The notes beneath the pieces are model-generated. The model worked only from the letters and a program-made list of their open reading frames with translations, was not told where the DNA came from and made no database searches. 64,000 bases of DNA from Litoribacter populi. Lineage in GTDB: Bacteria > Bacteroidota > Bacteroidia > Cytophagales > Cyclobacteriaceae. Below are positions 1 to 8,939 of this stretch, piece by piece; the first letter of the stretch is position 1; every line of letters begins with the position of its first letter. The stretch covers positions 310,001-374,000 of the forward strand of contig NZ_VMKN01000001.1 in NCBI RefSeq assembly GCF_007483685.1. The letters are read 5' to 3'. The position numbers and the translations under genes were made by a program.

Positions 1-10
1 GTTTGCGGGT

Positions 11-42
11 CAAATATAGGCCATGTTTCGCTGATTAGCAAA
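11..42 (-). promoter_or_regulatory. Bacteroidota-type promoter reading out of the window
   Basis: On the minus strand a TTTG (complement of 39-42) is followed after 20 bases by TATATTTG (complement of 11-18). This matches the Bacteroidota consensus of a -33 TTTG and a -7 TAnnTTTG. It would drive a gene lying left of the window, divergent from recF. The gene itself is not visible. Confidence 0.55.
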
Positions 43-145
43 ACCTTTCCATGTTTTGGGAGCTGCTTCAGGCGCTTTTTAAAGGACATTGGTGTTTTCT
101 ATATTGACGCATAAAACGTACTTTTACCACCCCAAACCAAACCTT

Positions 146-1258
146 ATGCACCTAAAAAACATCAAGCTCAACCAGTTCAAGAATTATAAACAGGAAAGAG
201 CTGTGTTTTCGAAGGAAATCAATTGTTTTTTGGGAATGAATGGTAGCGGCAAAACCAATATTTTAGATGCCATTCATTATTTGTGTTTCACTCGCAGCGC
301 TTTCAATACCATCGATTCTCAAAATATTCTTCACGAGGAAAGTTTTTTTACCATTGGAGGAGAATTTGAAAGGGAAGGGAAAGACCTTGAACTTAGATGC
401 GTATTTGAGGCTGGAAAGAAAAAGCAGCTTATATTAAGCGGAAAACCATACGACAAGATGAGTGACCATATAGGGCTTTTTCCTGTTGTAATGATTGCTC
501 CCGATGATATACAGCTTATAAAAGGGGGGAGTGAGGATAGGCGGAAGTTTGTCGATAGCATGCTTTCCCAGTTGGATAGAAATTATCTCCAGGCCCTTGT
601 CCGCTACCAACATTTTCTCAAGCAGCGAAATGCTTTGTTGAAGCAATTTGCCGAAAGTGGCAAGTTTGATAAGGAGTTGCTTGAACCTTACAATCGGGAG
701 TTGATTTCGCTGAGTCATGTCATCTATGCCAAAAGAATAGAGTTTATTGAAAACTTCAGCCCGAAATTGGAGCATCATTATAGGGTTATTTCTGATAGCA
801 AGGAGGCCGTGACCGTCAGGTATGAAAGCCATTGTGACCCTGAAGGGTTTGAAAAGATGTTCAGGGAATCGCTACAGCGGGACTTGGCTTTAAAAAGGAC
901 TAACAAAGGGATTCACCGGGATGATTTTGCTTTTGAGATAGATGGCTTTCCTTTGAAAAAATATGGATCTCAAGGTCAGCAGAAAAGCTACTTAATTGCT
1001 TTAAAATTATCCCAATTTCAGGTTCTGGAGGAAGGAATGGGTGTAAAGCCCATATTACTCTTAGATGACATTTTTGACAAACTTGATGATGCCAGAATAG
1101 AAAAGATGGTCAGCCTGGTGGCCGACCATCAGTTTGGGCAACTTTTTATAACTGATGCAAGGCCAGAGAGGTCCAAGCAGATTTTGTCTTCCATAGATGC
1201 GGAAAAGACTTTTTTCCGGATTGAAAAAGGAACAATTAGGCCGGAGCCTGAAGGTTAA
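146..1258 (+). CDS. recF: DNA replication and repair protein RecF
   Basis: RecF is an SMC-like ATPase that binds gapped DNA and helps RecO and RecR load RecA. The 370-residue product has a Walker A motif GMNGSGKT at residues 30-37, an ABC-type signature KYGSQGQQKS and a Walker B motif ILLLDD near the C-terminus, in the order and at the length usual for RecF. The frame is open from 89, but the ATG at 146 starts exactly at the family's MxLKxIxLxxFKNY beginning, so it is preferred. The stop overlaps the stop of the convergent doxX gene by about 3 bases, and no terminator lies between them. Confidence 0.95.
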   Translation: MHLKNIKLNQFKNYKQERAVFSKEINCFLGMNGSGKTNILDAIHYLCFTRSAFNTIDSQNILHEESFFTIGGEFEREGKDLELRCVFEAGKKKQLILSGKPYDKMSDHIGLFPVVMIAPDDIQLIKGGSEDRRKFVDSMLSQLDRNYLQALVRYQHFLKQRNALLKQFAESGKFDKELLEPYNRELISLSHVIYAKRIEFIENFSPKLEHHYRVISDSKEAVTVRYESHCDPEGFEKMFRESLQRDLALKRTNKGIHRDDFAFEIDGFPLKKYGSQGQQKSYLIALKLSQFQVLEEGMGVKPILLLDDIFDKLDDARIEKMVSLVADHQFGQLFITDARPERSKQILSSIDAEKTFFRIEKGTIRPEPEG

Positions 1259-1671
1259 TACCTTTTTTTCTTCATCATCTGCCCATCCATAGAATATATT
1301 CCGGCTCCTCTGAGGAAAAGGAATATCCATGAAAGCAGAAACAGTAAAGGTAATTCCTTGTCAGAAAACCCTTCACCCGCATGCACCACAAAGGCGATTA
1401 CGAGCATGTTAATGATGAGGGGGATTAAAGCCAAGCGGGTGGCAAAGCCCAATGCCACCAAAATGGCGCAGAAAAATTCCGCGAAAATCACCAGTTGTAA
1501 GGAGAATGCCGAGCCTATGCCCAATGGGTCTGGGAATGATCCTAGCCGCTCACTGAAGTTGAGAATCTTGCCCCAGCCGTGTGTCATCATCATTAGTGAA
1601 ACCCCAACACGGAAAATGAGTAATCCTACGTCGGTGAAGAATGGGCGGGTGGAAAATATCATTTGTTTCAT
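1255..1671 (-). CDS. DoxX family inner-membrane protein
   Basis: This is a 138-residue protein of the DoxX/YphA type, a four-helix inner-membrane family linked in some bacteria to redox or thiol stress. The sequence shows four hydrophobic segments and the typical N-terminal LLIFRVGVSLMMMTHGWGK, followed by GLGFATRLALIP-like text. The frame extends upstream to 1728, but the ATG at 1671 gives the family-like start. The substrate is unknown. It is convergent with recF and shares its last bases. Confidence 0.8.
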   Translation of the reverse strand: MKQMIFSTRPFFTDVGLLIFRVGVSLMMMTHGWGKILNFSERLGSFPDPLGIGSAFSLQLVIFAEFFCAILVALGFATRLALIPLIINMLVIAFVVHAGEGFSDKELPLLFLLSWIFLFLRGAGIYSMDGQMMKKKRY

Positions 1672-1816
1672 GATCGTATTATTTAGAAAAACTACTCCAC
1701 AATAAATATTCCGTTTAAAGATTACCAATTTTAAGATAAAAAGTTTAAACTCCTTTACCGTTGATCAAACAATCCCATCTTGGTCTAGTTGGCCTAATGT
1801 AGGAATCGGTTGAATT

Positions 1817-2131
1817 ATGGTAAAAATTGAAGCTTTAATGCCTATACATACTTTTGATGCACTGATGGAGGATATCCAGGGGCTAAAAGTACTGATGATA
1901 AATTTTTCGCAAGTTAGCAGCGTTGCTGTGCTGGGAAGCAAAGGAACACAATATCGAGGAGTGCCCTCCCCTTCAATTTTTGAGGAAAAAGTAAAGCTGG
2001 AACTTGTGGTTGGCCCTAACCAATTGGAGCAAATCTATCAGAGTTTGGATACCTACAATAACGCAGGTTTAGCCTATGTGGTCACGGAAGTAAAGGAGTT
2101 CAAGTCTTTTTCTCAAAATCCAGACCTATAA
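1817..2131 (+). CDS. Divergent PII-like nitrogen regulatory protein
   Basis: A 104-residue protein that aligns with GlnB/GlnK over its first two thirds: a KIEALMPIHTFDAL start, then GSKGTQYRGV in the T-loop position, then EKVKLELVVG. PII proteins bind ATP/ADP and 2-oxoglutarate and gate AmtB. The T-loop tyrosine after the KGT motif is kept (the Tyr46 position of E. coli GlnB), but the Tyr51 uridylylation position lies in a PSPS stretch, and the usual TGxIGDGKIFV nucleotide-binding segment is replaced by NNAGLAYVVTE. Its stop overlaps the start of the ammonium channel by one base (TAATG), which strongly supports a partner role. It may sense a different ligand or act without covalent modification (inference). 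Confidence 0.72.
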   Translation: MVKIEALMPIHTFDALMEDIQGLKVLMINFSQVSSVAVLGSKGTQYRGVPSPSIFEEKVKLELVVGPNQLEQIYQSLDTYNNAGLAYVVTEVKEFKSFSQNPDL

Positions 2132-3345
2132 TGGAGGGAAACCTGATGATTAACAACCTCTGGATGATTATGGCCACCATCTTGGTCTTTATCATGCATA
2201 TTGGGTTTGCTACGTTGGAATCAGGACTTACCCGTCAAAAAAACACCATCAACATTCTCTATAAAAACTCCATCATTCCATCCATTGGAATACTTACTTA
2301 TGCCCTGATTGGATATAACATCATGCATGCGGAGGATGTGAAAGGCTTGTTTAAGTTGGGAGTCTATTTTCCCGAAGGGGATGGATTTGAAACTGTGGAC
2401 GGACAATACACCTACTACACCCATTTTATTTTTCAGGCCATGTTTGCGGCCACTTCGGCCACTATTGTGTCTGGGGGCGTAGCGGAGCGTATTAAATTAA
2501 AACCATTTTTATTGTTTTCCACCTTATATATAGGGCTTTGTTTTCCCATTATAGCCAGATGGAAATGGGGTGGTGGATTTATGGATAATTGGGATACGCC
2601 ATTTTATGATTTTGCCGGTAGTACGCTACTGCATAGTGCTGGGGGCTGGGCAGCATTAGTCGGGGCCATATTGGTTGGTCCACGGTTAGGAAGATTTTAT
2701 CAGGGAAAAGTCCGGGCATTCCCGGGCCATAATATTCCTTTGGCCACTTTAGGGGTTTTCTTGTTATGGTTCGGCTGGTTTGGATTTAATGGCGGATCAT
2801 TAGGGTCTGCCGAACCAGGGCAACTGTCCCGGATATTTGTAACCACCGCTGTAGGGGCTGCTTCCGCATCTATCGGTGCACACTTCACCTCCTATGTGAC
2901 TTTCCGGACTTTTGATATCACTATGGTGCTAAATGGCATCCTCGCGGGCTTGGTTTCTATCACGGCTGGGGCCGATGTTATGAATGTTTGGCAGGCTGCA
3001 CTCGTCGGGTTGGTGGCCGGCGTAATGGTGGTTTTCGGGGTAATCTTAATGGATAAAATCAAAGTAGACGACCCTGTAGGGGTGGTTCCTGTTCACTTGA
3101 TGAGTGGAATTTGGGGGACGCTTGCAGTGGGGATCATCGGGGAAAAAGCGGGCTGGAATCAATTAGTATCCCAGATTCTAGGGGTTCTGATCGTAGGGGG
3201 CTTTTGCTTAGTTTTCAGTTGGGTCGCATTTTATACTATTAAAAAGACCTTCGGACTTAGAGTGCCTGAGGATGTAGAAAAACAAGGTTTGGATATCCAC
3301 GAACACAGCATGCATGCCTATCCCTATTTCGGGAAACGGGAATGA
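2131..3345 (+). CDS. amt: Ammonium transporter (Amt/Mep/Rh family)
   Basis: A 404-residue channel protein that conducts ammonium across the inner membrane. About eleven hydrophobic segments are visible. The twin-histidine pore is present: His168 in FAGSTLLHSAGG and His322 in VPVHLMSGIWGTL. There is no obvious cleavable signal peptide, unlike E. coli AmtB. It is translationally coupled to the PII-like gene just upstream. The short C-terminal tail after the last helix carries many charged residues and could contact the PII-like partner. Confidence 0.95.
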   Translation: MEGNLMINNLWMIMATILVFIMHIGFATLESGLTRQKNTINILYKNSIIPSIGILTYALIGYNIMHAEDVKGLFKLGVYFPEGDGFETVDGQYTYYTHFIFQAMFAATSATIVSGGVAERIKLKPFLLFSTLYIGLCFPIIARWKWGGGFMDNWDTPFYDFAGSTLLHSAGGWAALVGAILVGPRLGRFYQGKVRAFPGHNIPLATLGVFLLWFGWFGFNGGSLGSAEPGQLSRIFVTTAVGAASASIGAHFTSYVTFRTFDITMVLNGILAGLVSITAGADVMNVWQAALVGLVAGVMVVFGVILMDKIKVDDPVGVVPVHLMSGIWGTLAVGIIGEKAGWNQLVSQILGVLIVGGFCLVFSWVAFYTIKKTFGLRVPEDVEKQGLDIHEHSMHAYPYFGKRE

Positions 3346-3382
3346 AAAAAGCCATGCAATTTCTCGCATGGCTTTAATTTTT
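3345..3382. terminator. Bidirectional hairpin terminator
   Basis: AAAGCCATGC (3348-3357) pairs with GCATGGCTTT (3366-3375) across an 8-base loop. It is flanked by an A tract on the left and a T-rich run on the right. It sits between the convergent ammonium channel and nucleotidyltransferase genes and can serve both. Confidence 0.85.
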
Positions 3383-4283
3383 AGCTCCAAAGGTTTTCAG
3401 GATACTCACCTTCTTCGTGTAATTTTTTTAGCGAGCTGATTACCTCTGGTTTGTCATCGGTATAGGTGACGCCAAACCATGTCTTGCCTCCCGAGAGAAT
3501 CTCAACAGCTGCTTTGTCCTCTTGGATAAGGTGATTGGCTACTGTTGGGATGTAAAATTCGGATTTAGGATTGGTGTAGTTGTTTTTTAAAAACTCGGAC
3601 CATTGCTCATTGATAGCTTCAATAAATGAAGGATGGAATCCCCAGCAGTTCATGGAAGCCTTTGCAGTCGGGGCCAATTCGATAGTCTCACCGTTCATTT
3701 TGGTTACAATCCTATCGCCCTCTCTTCCGATATCAGTTGTCTCCACCATTCCCAAAAGCTGGTTCTTTTCATTTGTTTCGCAAATACCTCTGGAAACGGT
3801 TCCGTTGTCAGACAATACGTTTTGTAATTCATACCCCACCATACTATGGAGGTTAGGCTGAACACCATTGCTCAAGAAATCAGATAACACACTAAAGGCT
3901 TCCTTACCATAAAAATCATCAGCATTGATCACTGCAAACGGTTCCTTGATGACATCCTGCGTGCATAGAACTGCGTGAGCGGTTCCATAAGGCTTGGATC
4001 TTTCGGGGTTATTATATTCTTCAGGTACAAAACTGTCAAGAGACTGTAGTACAAACTCCACCTCGATTTTGCCTTCTAGTTTAGGAAGAAATTTCTCCTT
4101 TACTTCCTCAAGGATTTCCTTTCTAACCACAAAGACTACCTTGCCAAAGCCTGTTCTGATGGCATCAAAAATGGAATACTCGATGATGGTTTCCCCGTTT
4201 GGACCGAATCCGTCGATTTGCTTATTGCCACCATATCTGCTGCCCATTCCGGCAGCTAGTACTAAAAGTGTTGGTTTGCTCAT
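3381..4283 (-). CDS. Sugar-phosphate nucleotidyltransferase family protein
   Basis: A 300-residue protein of the NTP_transferase fold, which makes NDP-sugars from a sugar 1-phosphate and an NTP. The nucleotide-binding motif LAAGMGSRYGG lies at residues 9-19 with a following lysine, a PYGTAHAV motif near residue 98, and the metal-binding NADDFYG at 120-126. The exact sugar and nucleotide cannot be told from the sequence. Members of this subgroup are usually annotated only as nucleotidyltransferases. It has no operon partner here. Confidence 0.8.
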   Translation of the reverse strand: MSKPTLLVLAAGMGSRYGGNKQIDGFGPNGETIIEYSIFDAIRTGFGKVVFVVRKEILEEVKEKFLPKLEGKIEVEFVLQSLDSFVPEEYNNPERSKPYGTAHAVLCTQDVIKEPFAVINADDFYGKEAFSVLSDFLSNGVQPNLHSMVGYELQNVLSDNGTVSRGICETNEKNQLLGMVETTDIGREGDRIVTKMNGETIELAPTAKASMNCWGFHPSFIEAINEQWSEFLKNNYTNPKSEFYIPTVANHLIQEDKAAVEILSGGKTWFGVTYTDDKPEVISSLKKLHEEGEYPENLWS

Positions 4284-4713
4284 TTTATATATCAGTTTTC
4301 GTTTCTAATTCAAAGTCCCAAAACTAAAGAATTTATTCCAAGCTGGGAATTCTTAATCTACTTTTTAACTGGGCTGCACTCCTCACAAACTGCGCCAAAG
4401 GTAATTTTTAAGTGTCCTGGATTTCGATCCATAAAAGGCCCTCTGAAAGAGCGAATAAAGCCAAGCCTAGTCAATCATCAAGTGCCGTTATCGATATTAT
4501 AATATTGGCTTGAATAGGGTACAAACTTATAACCAATTCCTAGGCTCTCCCGATCCAATACGGATTCTCTACCGTTTGTCACTAGAAAATATAAAAGAGT
4601 GTAGGTGAAAAGATCAGGTAGGAAAAGTATTGAATGTCAAGGAGCATGGTGGTAAGTACCTAGTGAACTGCCCTTTGACAAAAATTATTACTAAAGTAAA
4701 CCTGCCTTAAAGT
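4284..4713. other. Long intergenic stretch without a recognised gene
   Basis: About 430 bases between the start of the nucleotidyltransferase gene and the terminator of the M1 peptidase gene. I see no open frame of useful length, no tRNA-like fold and no clear TAnnTTTG element. It may hold the promoter of the minus-strand nucleotidyltransferase gene and a decayed gene remnant. Confidence 0.4.
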
Positions 4714-4741
4714 AAAAAAGGCGGACCCCTAAAGGTCCGCC
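4714..4741 (-). terminator. Terminator of the M1 peptidase gene
   Basis: GGCGGACC (4720-4727) and GGTCCGCC (4734-4741) form an 8-bp GC-rich stem. On the minus strand the stem is followed by a run of six T, as expected for an intrinsic terminator of the gene ending at 4776. Confidence 0.85.
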
Positions 4742-4775
4742 TACCTGGATTAGTTGGTTTATGTAATCAAGGTAA

Positions 4776-7103
4776 TTATCTTCTTCTGGCCCGCTTCATG
4801 GGATTGTCTCCCGTGGAGGCGCCTCTTGCTCCTGAGTTTTGCTTGAAAAGCTCAAATCTGGATGGCAGCTGCTGTCTTGGCCAGTAATTATTTGCTTCGT
4901 CAATGTCGGCTGTTTCCCGGTAAGGGTCCAAGACAATGCTTTTGACCTCTTTGGTTTTAGGGAACACTTTGGTCACTTCCGATTCATTCAGTCTCCAGAT
5001 TTCGGCTGGAATCGTTTCGATTTCGGAGGTGCCGTCCTGATAGTTAAACTGAATAATCAATGGCATAACCAATCCGCCAATGTTTTCAAATGTTACTTCA
5101 TAAAAATTCATGCCAGAGTTAAGTAATTCTCTTTCTTTTTCGCTCAAACTGGCCATAAATTCTTTATACTCTTTCTCATCCTCCGGAGTGACACGGAATC
5201 GGTCGTAGCTGTTGTAGAAATCGCGGGTTTCTGGATCAGACTCTACTATCGTGCTTGCGATGTCATTTCTATTATGGGCCTTGGAGATGTAGTCCTCTTC
5301 CCTTTCAAAGGCTTCTTTTTGACGCGCCTTGACCTCCTTGGGATCTTTGCTGTCCATCTTGAACCAGTTCACTTCGCTGATGGACATATCCACAGGCTCG
5401 GTGCCGAAGAACCAACCCCTCCAGTACCAATCTAAATCAACTGCCGAAGCATCTTCCATGGTCCTGAAGAAATCTTCCGGAGTCGGATGCTTGAACTTCC
5501 ATCGCTGGGCATATTCCTTAAATGCATAATCAAACAACTCTCTGCCCATCACCGTTTCCCTTAGGATGTTCAGAGCAGTAGCAGGCTTGGCATAGGCATT
5601 TGGCCCAAACTGGATGATGTTTTCAGAATTGGTCATGATGGGTTCGAGCAGGTGCTTTTCCGAACGCATGTAAGGTACGATCTTATGTGCTGGACCTCTT
5701 CGAGATGGGTAATCTCTGTCCCACTCTTGCTCGGCCATAAACTGCATAAAAGTATTCAACCCTTCGTCCATCCAGGACCACTGTCTTTCGTCAGAGTTGA
5801 CAATCATTGGGAAGAAGTTGTGGCCTACCTCATGGATGATCACTGATATCATGCCGTATTTAACTGCTTCAGAATAGGTTCCATCTTCATCTGGACGGCC
5901 GTAGTTGAAGCAGATCATGGGGTACTCCATGCCATTGCTACCTTCTACAGAAATGGCAACTGGATATGGATAATCAAAGGTCTTTTCAGAATAGGATTTC
6001 AAAGTGTGTGCTACTACTCTGGTAGAATATTGCTCCCAAAGCGGGTTACCTTCCTTGCCGTAGTAGGACATGGCCATTACGTTTTTGCCGCCAAGTTCAA
6101 CAGCCATGGCGTCCCAGATGAATTTTCTGGAACTGGTCCAGGCGAAGTCCCTAACATTTTCGGCATGGAAAATCCACGTTTTCCTGTCTTTGGCGCGGCC
6201 TTTTTCCAAACGCTCAGCCTCAGCTTGAGTACGGATTACGACCGGTTTGTCAAAAGTCTCCTTGGCTTGGTTCCATCTGTCAAGTTCGGCCGGGCTCATT
6301 ACCTCCTCAGGGTTTTGGAGCACTCCGGTGGAACCCACCATATGGTCAGCCGGTACCGTGATGCTTACTTTGTAATCGCCAAAGGTCAGGGCAAATTCCC
6401 CTCTGCCGTAAAACTGCTTGTTTTGCCAGCCCTCGAAATCAGAATAAACGGCCATGCGAGGAAACCACTCAGCCATGGTGTAGAGGTAGTTGCCGTCTTT
6501 TTCGAAATACTCATAACCTGGTCTACCTCCAATAAAACTCATCCGGTCATGGATATTGAAGGACCAGTCGACGCGGAATTCGAAAGTCTCACCCGCTTTT
6601 AAAGGCTCGGGGAGGTCCACGCGCATCATGGTTTTGTTGATGGTAACCGGGATGTCATTGCCTTGGAGGTCTTGTACCGATTTGATTTGGTACCCAAGGT
6701 CAAGGTCATGCCAAAGAATGGTTTCCAGCTGTCGCAGGGACATGAGAGAATCAATCTTACTCGGCGCAATTTTATGTGTGTCCGAATCCTTTGCCCGCTC
6801 GTTTTGGTCGAGTTGGATCCAAAGGTATGTCAGTTGATCCGGAGAATTGTTGAAGTAGGTGACCTTTTGGGTGCCGGTAATGGATTGGTTATCATCATCG
6901 AGTTCCACTTCTATCTCATGATCGGCTTTTTGCTGCCAATACATATGTCCAGGCGCACCAGAGGCGGTTCTGTAAACATTCGGTGATCGGAGCATAGGTC
7001 CGAGCTGTTCAAACCTTTCAGCATGGTTTTGTTCACTGTGCTGTCCTTGGGCCAATGGGGAAAGCATAAAGCCTATTAGGACAAATAGAAACGTTTTTTT
7101 CAT
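4776..7103 (-). CDS. Exported M1 family metallopeptidase
   Basis: A 775-residue secreted or periplasmic zinc peptidase related to aminopeptidase N. It starts with a signal peptide (MKKTFLFVLIGFMLSPLAQGQ). The zinc site is HEVGH at residues 424-428, with the third ligand Glu447 in WMDEG, giving the HExxH-18-E spacing. The exopeptidase motif equivalent to GAMEN is GMEY at 391-394, so the usual Asn is replaced. The N-terminal beta-rich domain and a long C-terminal part follow the usual order. It likely degrades imported or extracellular peptides. It stands alone, with its own terminator. Confidence 0.92.
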   Translation of the reverse strand: MKKTFLFVLIGFMLSPLAQGQHSEQNHAERFEQLGPMLRSPNVYRTASGAPGHMYWQQKADHEIEVELDDDNQSITGTQKVTYFNNSPDQLTYLWIQLDQNERAKDSDTHKIAPSKIDSLMSLRQLETILWHDLDLGYQIKSVQDLQGNDIPVTINKTMMRVDLPEPLKAGETFEFRVDWSFNIHDRMSFIGGRPGYEYFEKDGNYLYTMAEWFPRMAVYSDFEGWQNKQFYGRGEFALTFGDYKVSITVPADHMVGSTGVLQNPEEVMSPAELDRWNQAKETFDKPVVIRTQAEAERLEKGRAKDRKTWIFHAENVRDFAWTSSRKFIWDAMAVELGGKNVMAMSYYGKEGNPLWEQYSTRVVAHTLKSYSEKTFDYPYPVAISVEGSNGMEYPMICFNYGRPDEDGTYSEAVKYGMISVIIHEVGHNFFPMIVNSDERQWSWMDEGLNTFMQFMAEQEWDRDYPSRRGPAHKIVPYMRSEKHLLEPIMTNSENIIQFGPNAYAKPATALNILRETVMGRELFDYAFKEYAQRWKFKHPTPEDFFRTMEDASAVDLDWYWRGWFFGTEPVDMSISEVNWFKMDSKDPKEVKARQKEAFEREEDYISKAHNRNDIASTIVESDPETRDFYNSYDRFRVTPEDEKEYKEFMASLSEKERELLNSGMNFYEVTFENIGGLVMPLIIQFNYQDGTSEIETIPAEIWRLNESEVTKVFPKTKEVKSIVLDPYRETADIDEANNYWPRQQLPSRFELFKQNSGARGASTGDNPMKRARRR

Positions 7104-7159
7104 AAGTTGATGTTTGTGATTTTCCCCTCAGCCTTCCCGCAATTAACTAACTATTTTAA

Positions 7160-7191
7160 TCTCCGGTCTCCCGTCTCCGGTCTTCCGTCTT
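7160..7191. repeat. Intergenic short repeat, two tandem units
   Basis: Two adjacent near-copies of TCTCCGGTCTYCCGTCT lie between the M1 peptidase and HupE-like genes. The stretch 7173-7191 has an exact 19-base inverted match at 42177-42195, also intergenic. This suggests a dispersed repeat family. Confidence 0.7.
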
Positions 7192-7193
7192 TT

Positions 7194-7772
7194 TTACCAA
7201 TATCTATTTTCCAAAACCATCATCACTGCCATACCCAACACCACTGCTGAAGTGACTAAGGTCCATTCCTTGCGGTTACCGAATATTCCGACAAACAAGG
7301 ATCCTACTATTAAGAATATGGCTACGATAGCCAGCTGTCCAACTTCAAGGCCTAGGTTGAATGCCAACAGAGGCTGGAAGATTGAAGCTTCCTTGCCAAG
7401 TAGTGAGCGCAAGTAGTTTGAAAAGCCCAGTCCGTGGATCAGTCCAAAGAAAAGGGCGAAGAAATAGTTGAGCTGTACGCCGCGGCCATTGGTGGGTCGG
7501 GGCTTGAAAATGTTGAAAATGGCGGTAATGGCAATGGTCACCGGGATGAGAAACTCCACCATAGCTCCGTTGACCTTAATGATATTAAGGGTGGCCAATG
7601 CCAAAGTGATAGAGTGACCAATTGTAAAAGCGGTAACCAGAATAATAATCTTTCTCCAATCTCTACCTAGGTAAATGGCGCATAGTGCAATAACAAACAG
7701 AATGTGATCAAACCCCTCTAAATCTAATATGTGGGCAATACCTAATTTGAAATAAACTTCAAATTGACTCAT
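7194..7772 (-). CDS. HupE/UreJ family membrane protein
   Basis: A 192-residue inner-membrane protein with about six hydrophobic segments. The N-terminal GIAHILDLEGFDHILFVIAL and the later GLIHGLGFS match the HupE/UreJ_2 family, whose relatives are thought to move nickel or other metals for hydrogenase or urease. No hydrogenase, urease or nickel enzyme gene is visible here, so that role cannot be assumed. Many Bacteroidota carry it as a stand-alone gene. Confidence 0.8.
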   Translation of the reverse strand: MSQFEVYFKLGIAHILDLEGFDHILFVIALCAIYLGRDWRKIIILVTAFTIGHSITLALATLNIIKVNGAMVEFLIPVTIAITAIFNIFKPRPTNGRGVQLNYFFALFFGLIHGLGFSNYLRSLLGKEASIFQPLLAFNLGLEVGQLAIVAIFLIVGSLFVGIFGNRKEWTLVTSAVVLGMAVMMVLENRYW

Positions 7773-7867
7773 AATTGTGACTTGTATTATAATATTTTAA
7801 GATGGCCCTTTTCGGGATTGTAATATTAATGTATAATTTGCACAAAAGTAGCAAAAGAAATAAGTAA

Positions 7868-8362
7868 ATGCCTGTCCATTTTATTATCACCACCATTTTG
7901 GGATGGATGGTTTTTTTTCACCCCTTTTACATAAGTCTTACCGAAGCAAGGTACAATACTGATAGCCAAAGGTTGGAGGTAGCACAACGGATTTTCTGGG
8001 ATGACTTGGAGGAAGCCTTGTCTGCGGAATATGGGGAATCGGTGAATTTCCTGAAACCTGATGACCAAACAGTACTTGATCATATGATTGAAAAATACCT
8101 TTTGGCCCATAATAAGGTTGAAGTCAATGGTAAGCTAATTCAAATGTCGTATCTGGGATTTGAAGTGGAGGAGGATGCCGCCTGGTTTTATCTGGAAAGT
8201 GAAAAGGTAAGAAAGCCTAGAGAGGTTAAATACAAGAACACCCTTTTGCTCGAGCGGTTTGCAGGGCAGCAGAATATCGTTCATATATATTGGGGCAAGA
8301 AGCCCAAATCATTGATGCTGGATAAGCGGAAAAAAGAAGGGGTTGTGAAGATCGGAAATTAG
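7868..8362 (+). CDS. DUF6702 family protein
   Basis: A 164-residue protein with an N-terminal hydrophobic segment, then HPFYISLTEARYN and IFWDDLEEAL, the text typical of DUF6702 in Bacteroidota. The function of the family is unknown; the hydrophobic start suggests export or membrane anchoring. It is divergent from the HupE-like gene, and its last codons overlap the stop of the convergent DUF4783 gene by 4 bases. Confidence 0.8.
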   Translation: MPVHFIITTILGWMVFFHPFYISLTEARYNTDSQRLEVAQRIFWDDLEEALSAEYGESVNFLKPDDQTVLDHMIEKYLLAHNKVEVNGKLIQMSYLGFEVEEDAAWFYLESEKVRKPREVKYKNTLLLERFAGQQNIVHIYWGKKPKSLMLDKRKKEGVVKIGN

Positions 8363-8754
8363 TCCTTTTTGAAGTCCATGCTGTAGATTCTCATCTGGTC
8401 GTTAAATTCACGACCTTTGATAAGAACTCTAAAGGTGCATTCATCACTGGAATAGTAGCCGATTAGATATTTGATGTTTTGGTGGGATTCCCCTTTGTGG
8501 ACCACTTGGAAGTCCTCAGCCGGATAACGTTTGAAAAAGTCCCTAAAAACCAATTCCGCTTGGCTTCTAGAAAAATCACCCTGGCTGCCGTTAACATTTA
8601 ATTCCACGGTGTTCTCAAAATATTTAGCCAAATCCCTGCTTGACCCCATTTTGAAAGATGAGATAATTTCTTCCACGGCTAAACCATTGGCCACGATGGG
8701 TATCATGATCAACATGGAGAAAATTAAAACAAAAAGGGCATTGGATTTTTTCAT
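8359..8754 (-). CDS. DUF4783 family exported protein
   Basis: A 131-residue protein with a cleavable signal peptide (hydrophobic residues about 6-24) and a small domain of the DUF4783 type, recognisable from ISSFKMGSSRDLAKYFENTV and FRDFFKRYPAEDFQVVHKG. The fold resembles NTF2-like proteins. The function is unknown. It converges with the DUF6702 gene. Confidence 0.78.
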   Translation of the reverse strand: MKKSNALFVLIFSMLIMIPIVANGLAVEEIISSFKMGSSRDLAKYFENTVELNVNGSQGDFSRSQAELVFRDFFKRYPAEDFQVVHKGESHQNIKYLIGYYSSDECTFRVLIKGREFNDQMRIYSMDFKKD

Positions 8755-8927
8755 TACTGTGGCTTGTTCAAATACTTTGCCAATTTCACTTAACTTGGAA
8801 AAATAGGATTATTTATGTTTGTGGTGCAAAGCAACCTAAAATATTTCAATTCTAAAAATTCAATGACTTTAAATTTGAATCTGCTAAAGGTATCCCGATG
8901 ATTGGGTAGGCCTTGAAGCAAAATTGC

Positions 8928-8939
8928 TATATTTGCCCT
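8928..8939 (+). promoter_or_regulatory. -7 promoter element of gpmI, probably leaderless
   Basis: TATATTTG at 8928-8935 matches TAnnTTTG and is followed by only four bases before the gpmI ATG. A TTG at 8902-8904 could act as the -33 element at a long spacing. Transcription would begin at or very near the start codon. Confidence 0.55.

Noticed and set aside
4284-4713. Decayed transposase or RNA gene in the long intergenic gap
   Set aside because: No frame, terminal repeat or convincing fold could be read.
7194-7772. Part of a hydrogenase or urease system
   Set aside because: Only the membrane protein of the HupE/UreJ type is present; no nickel enzyme or maturation gene is visible in the window.
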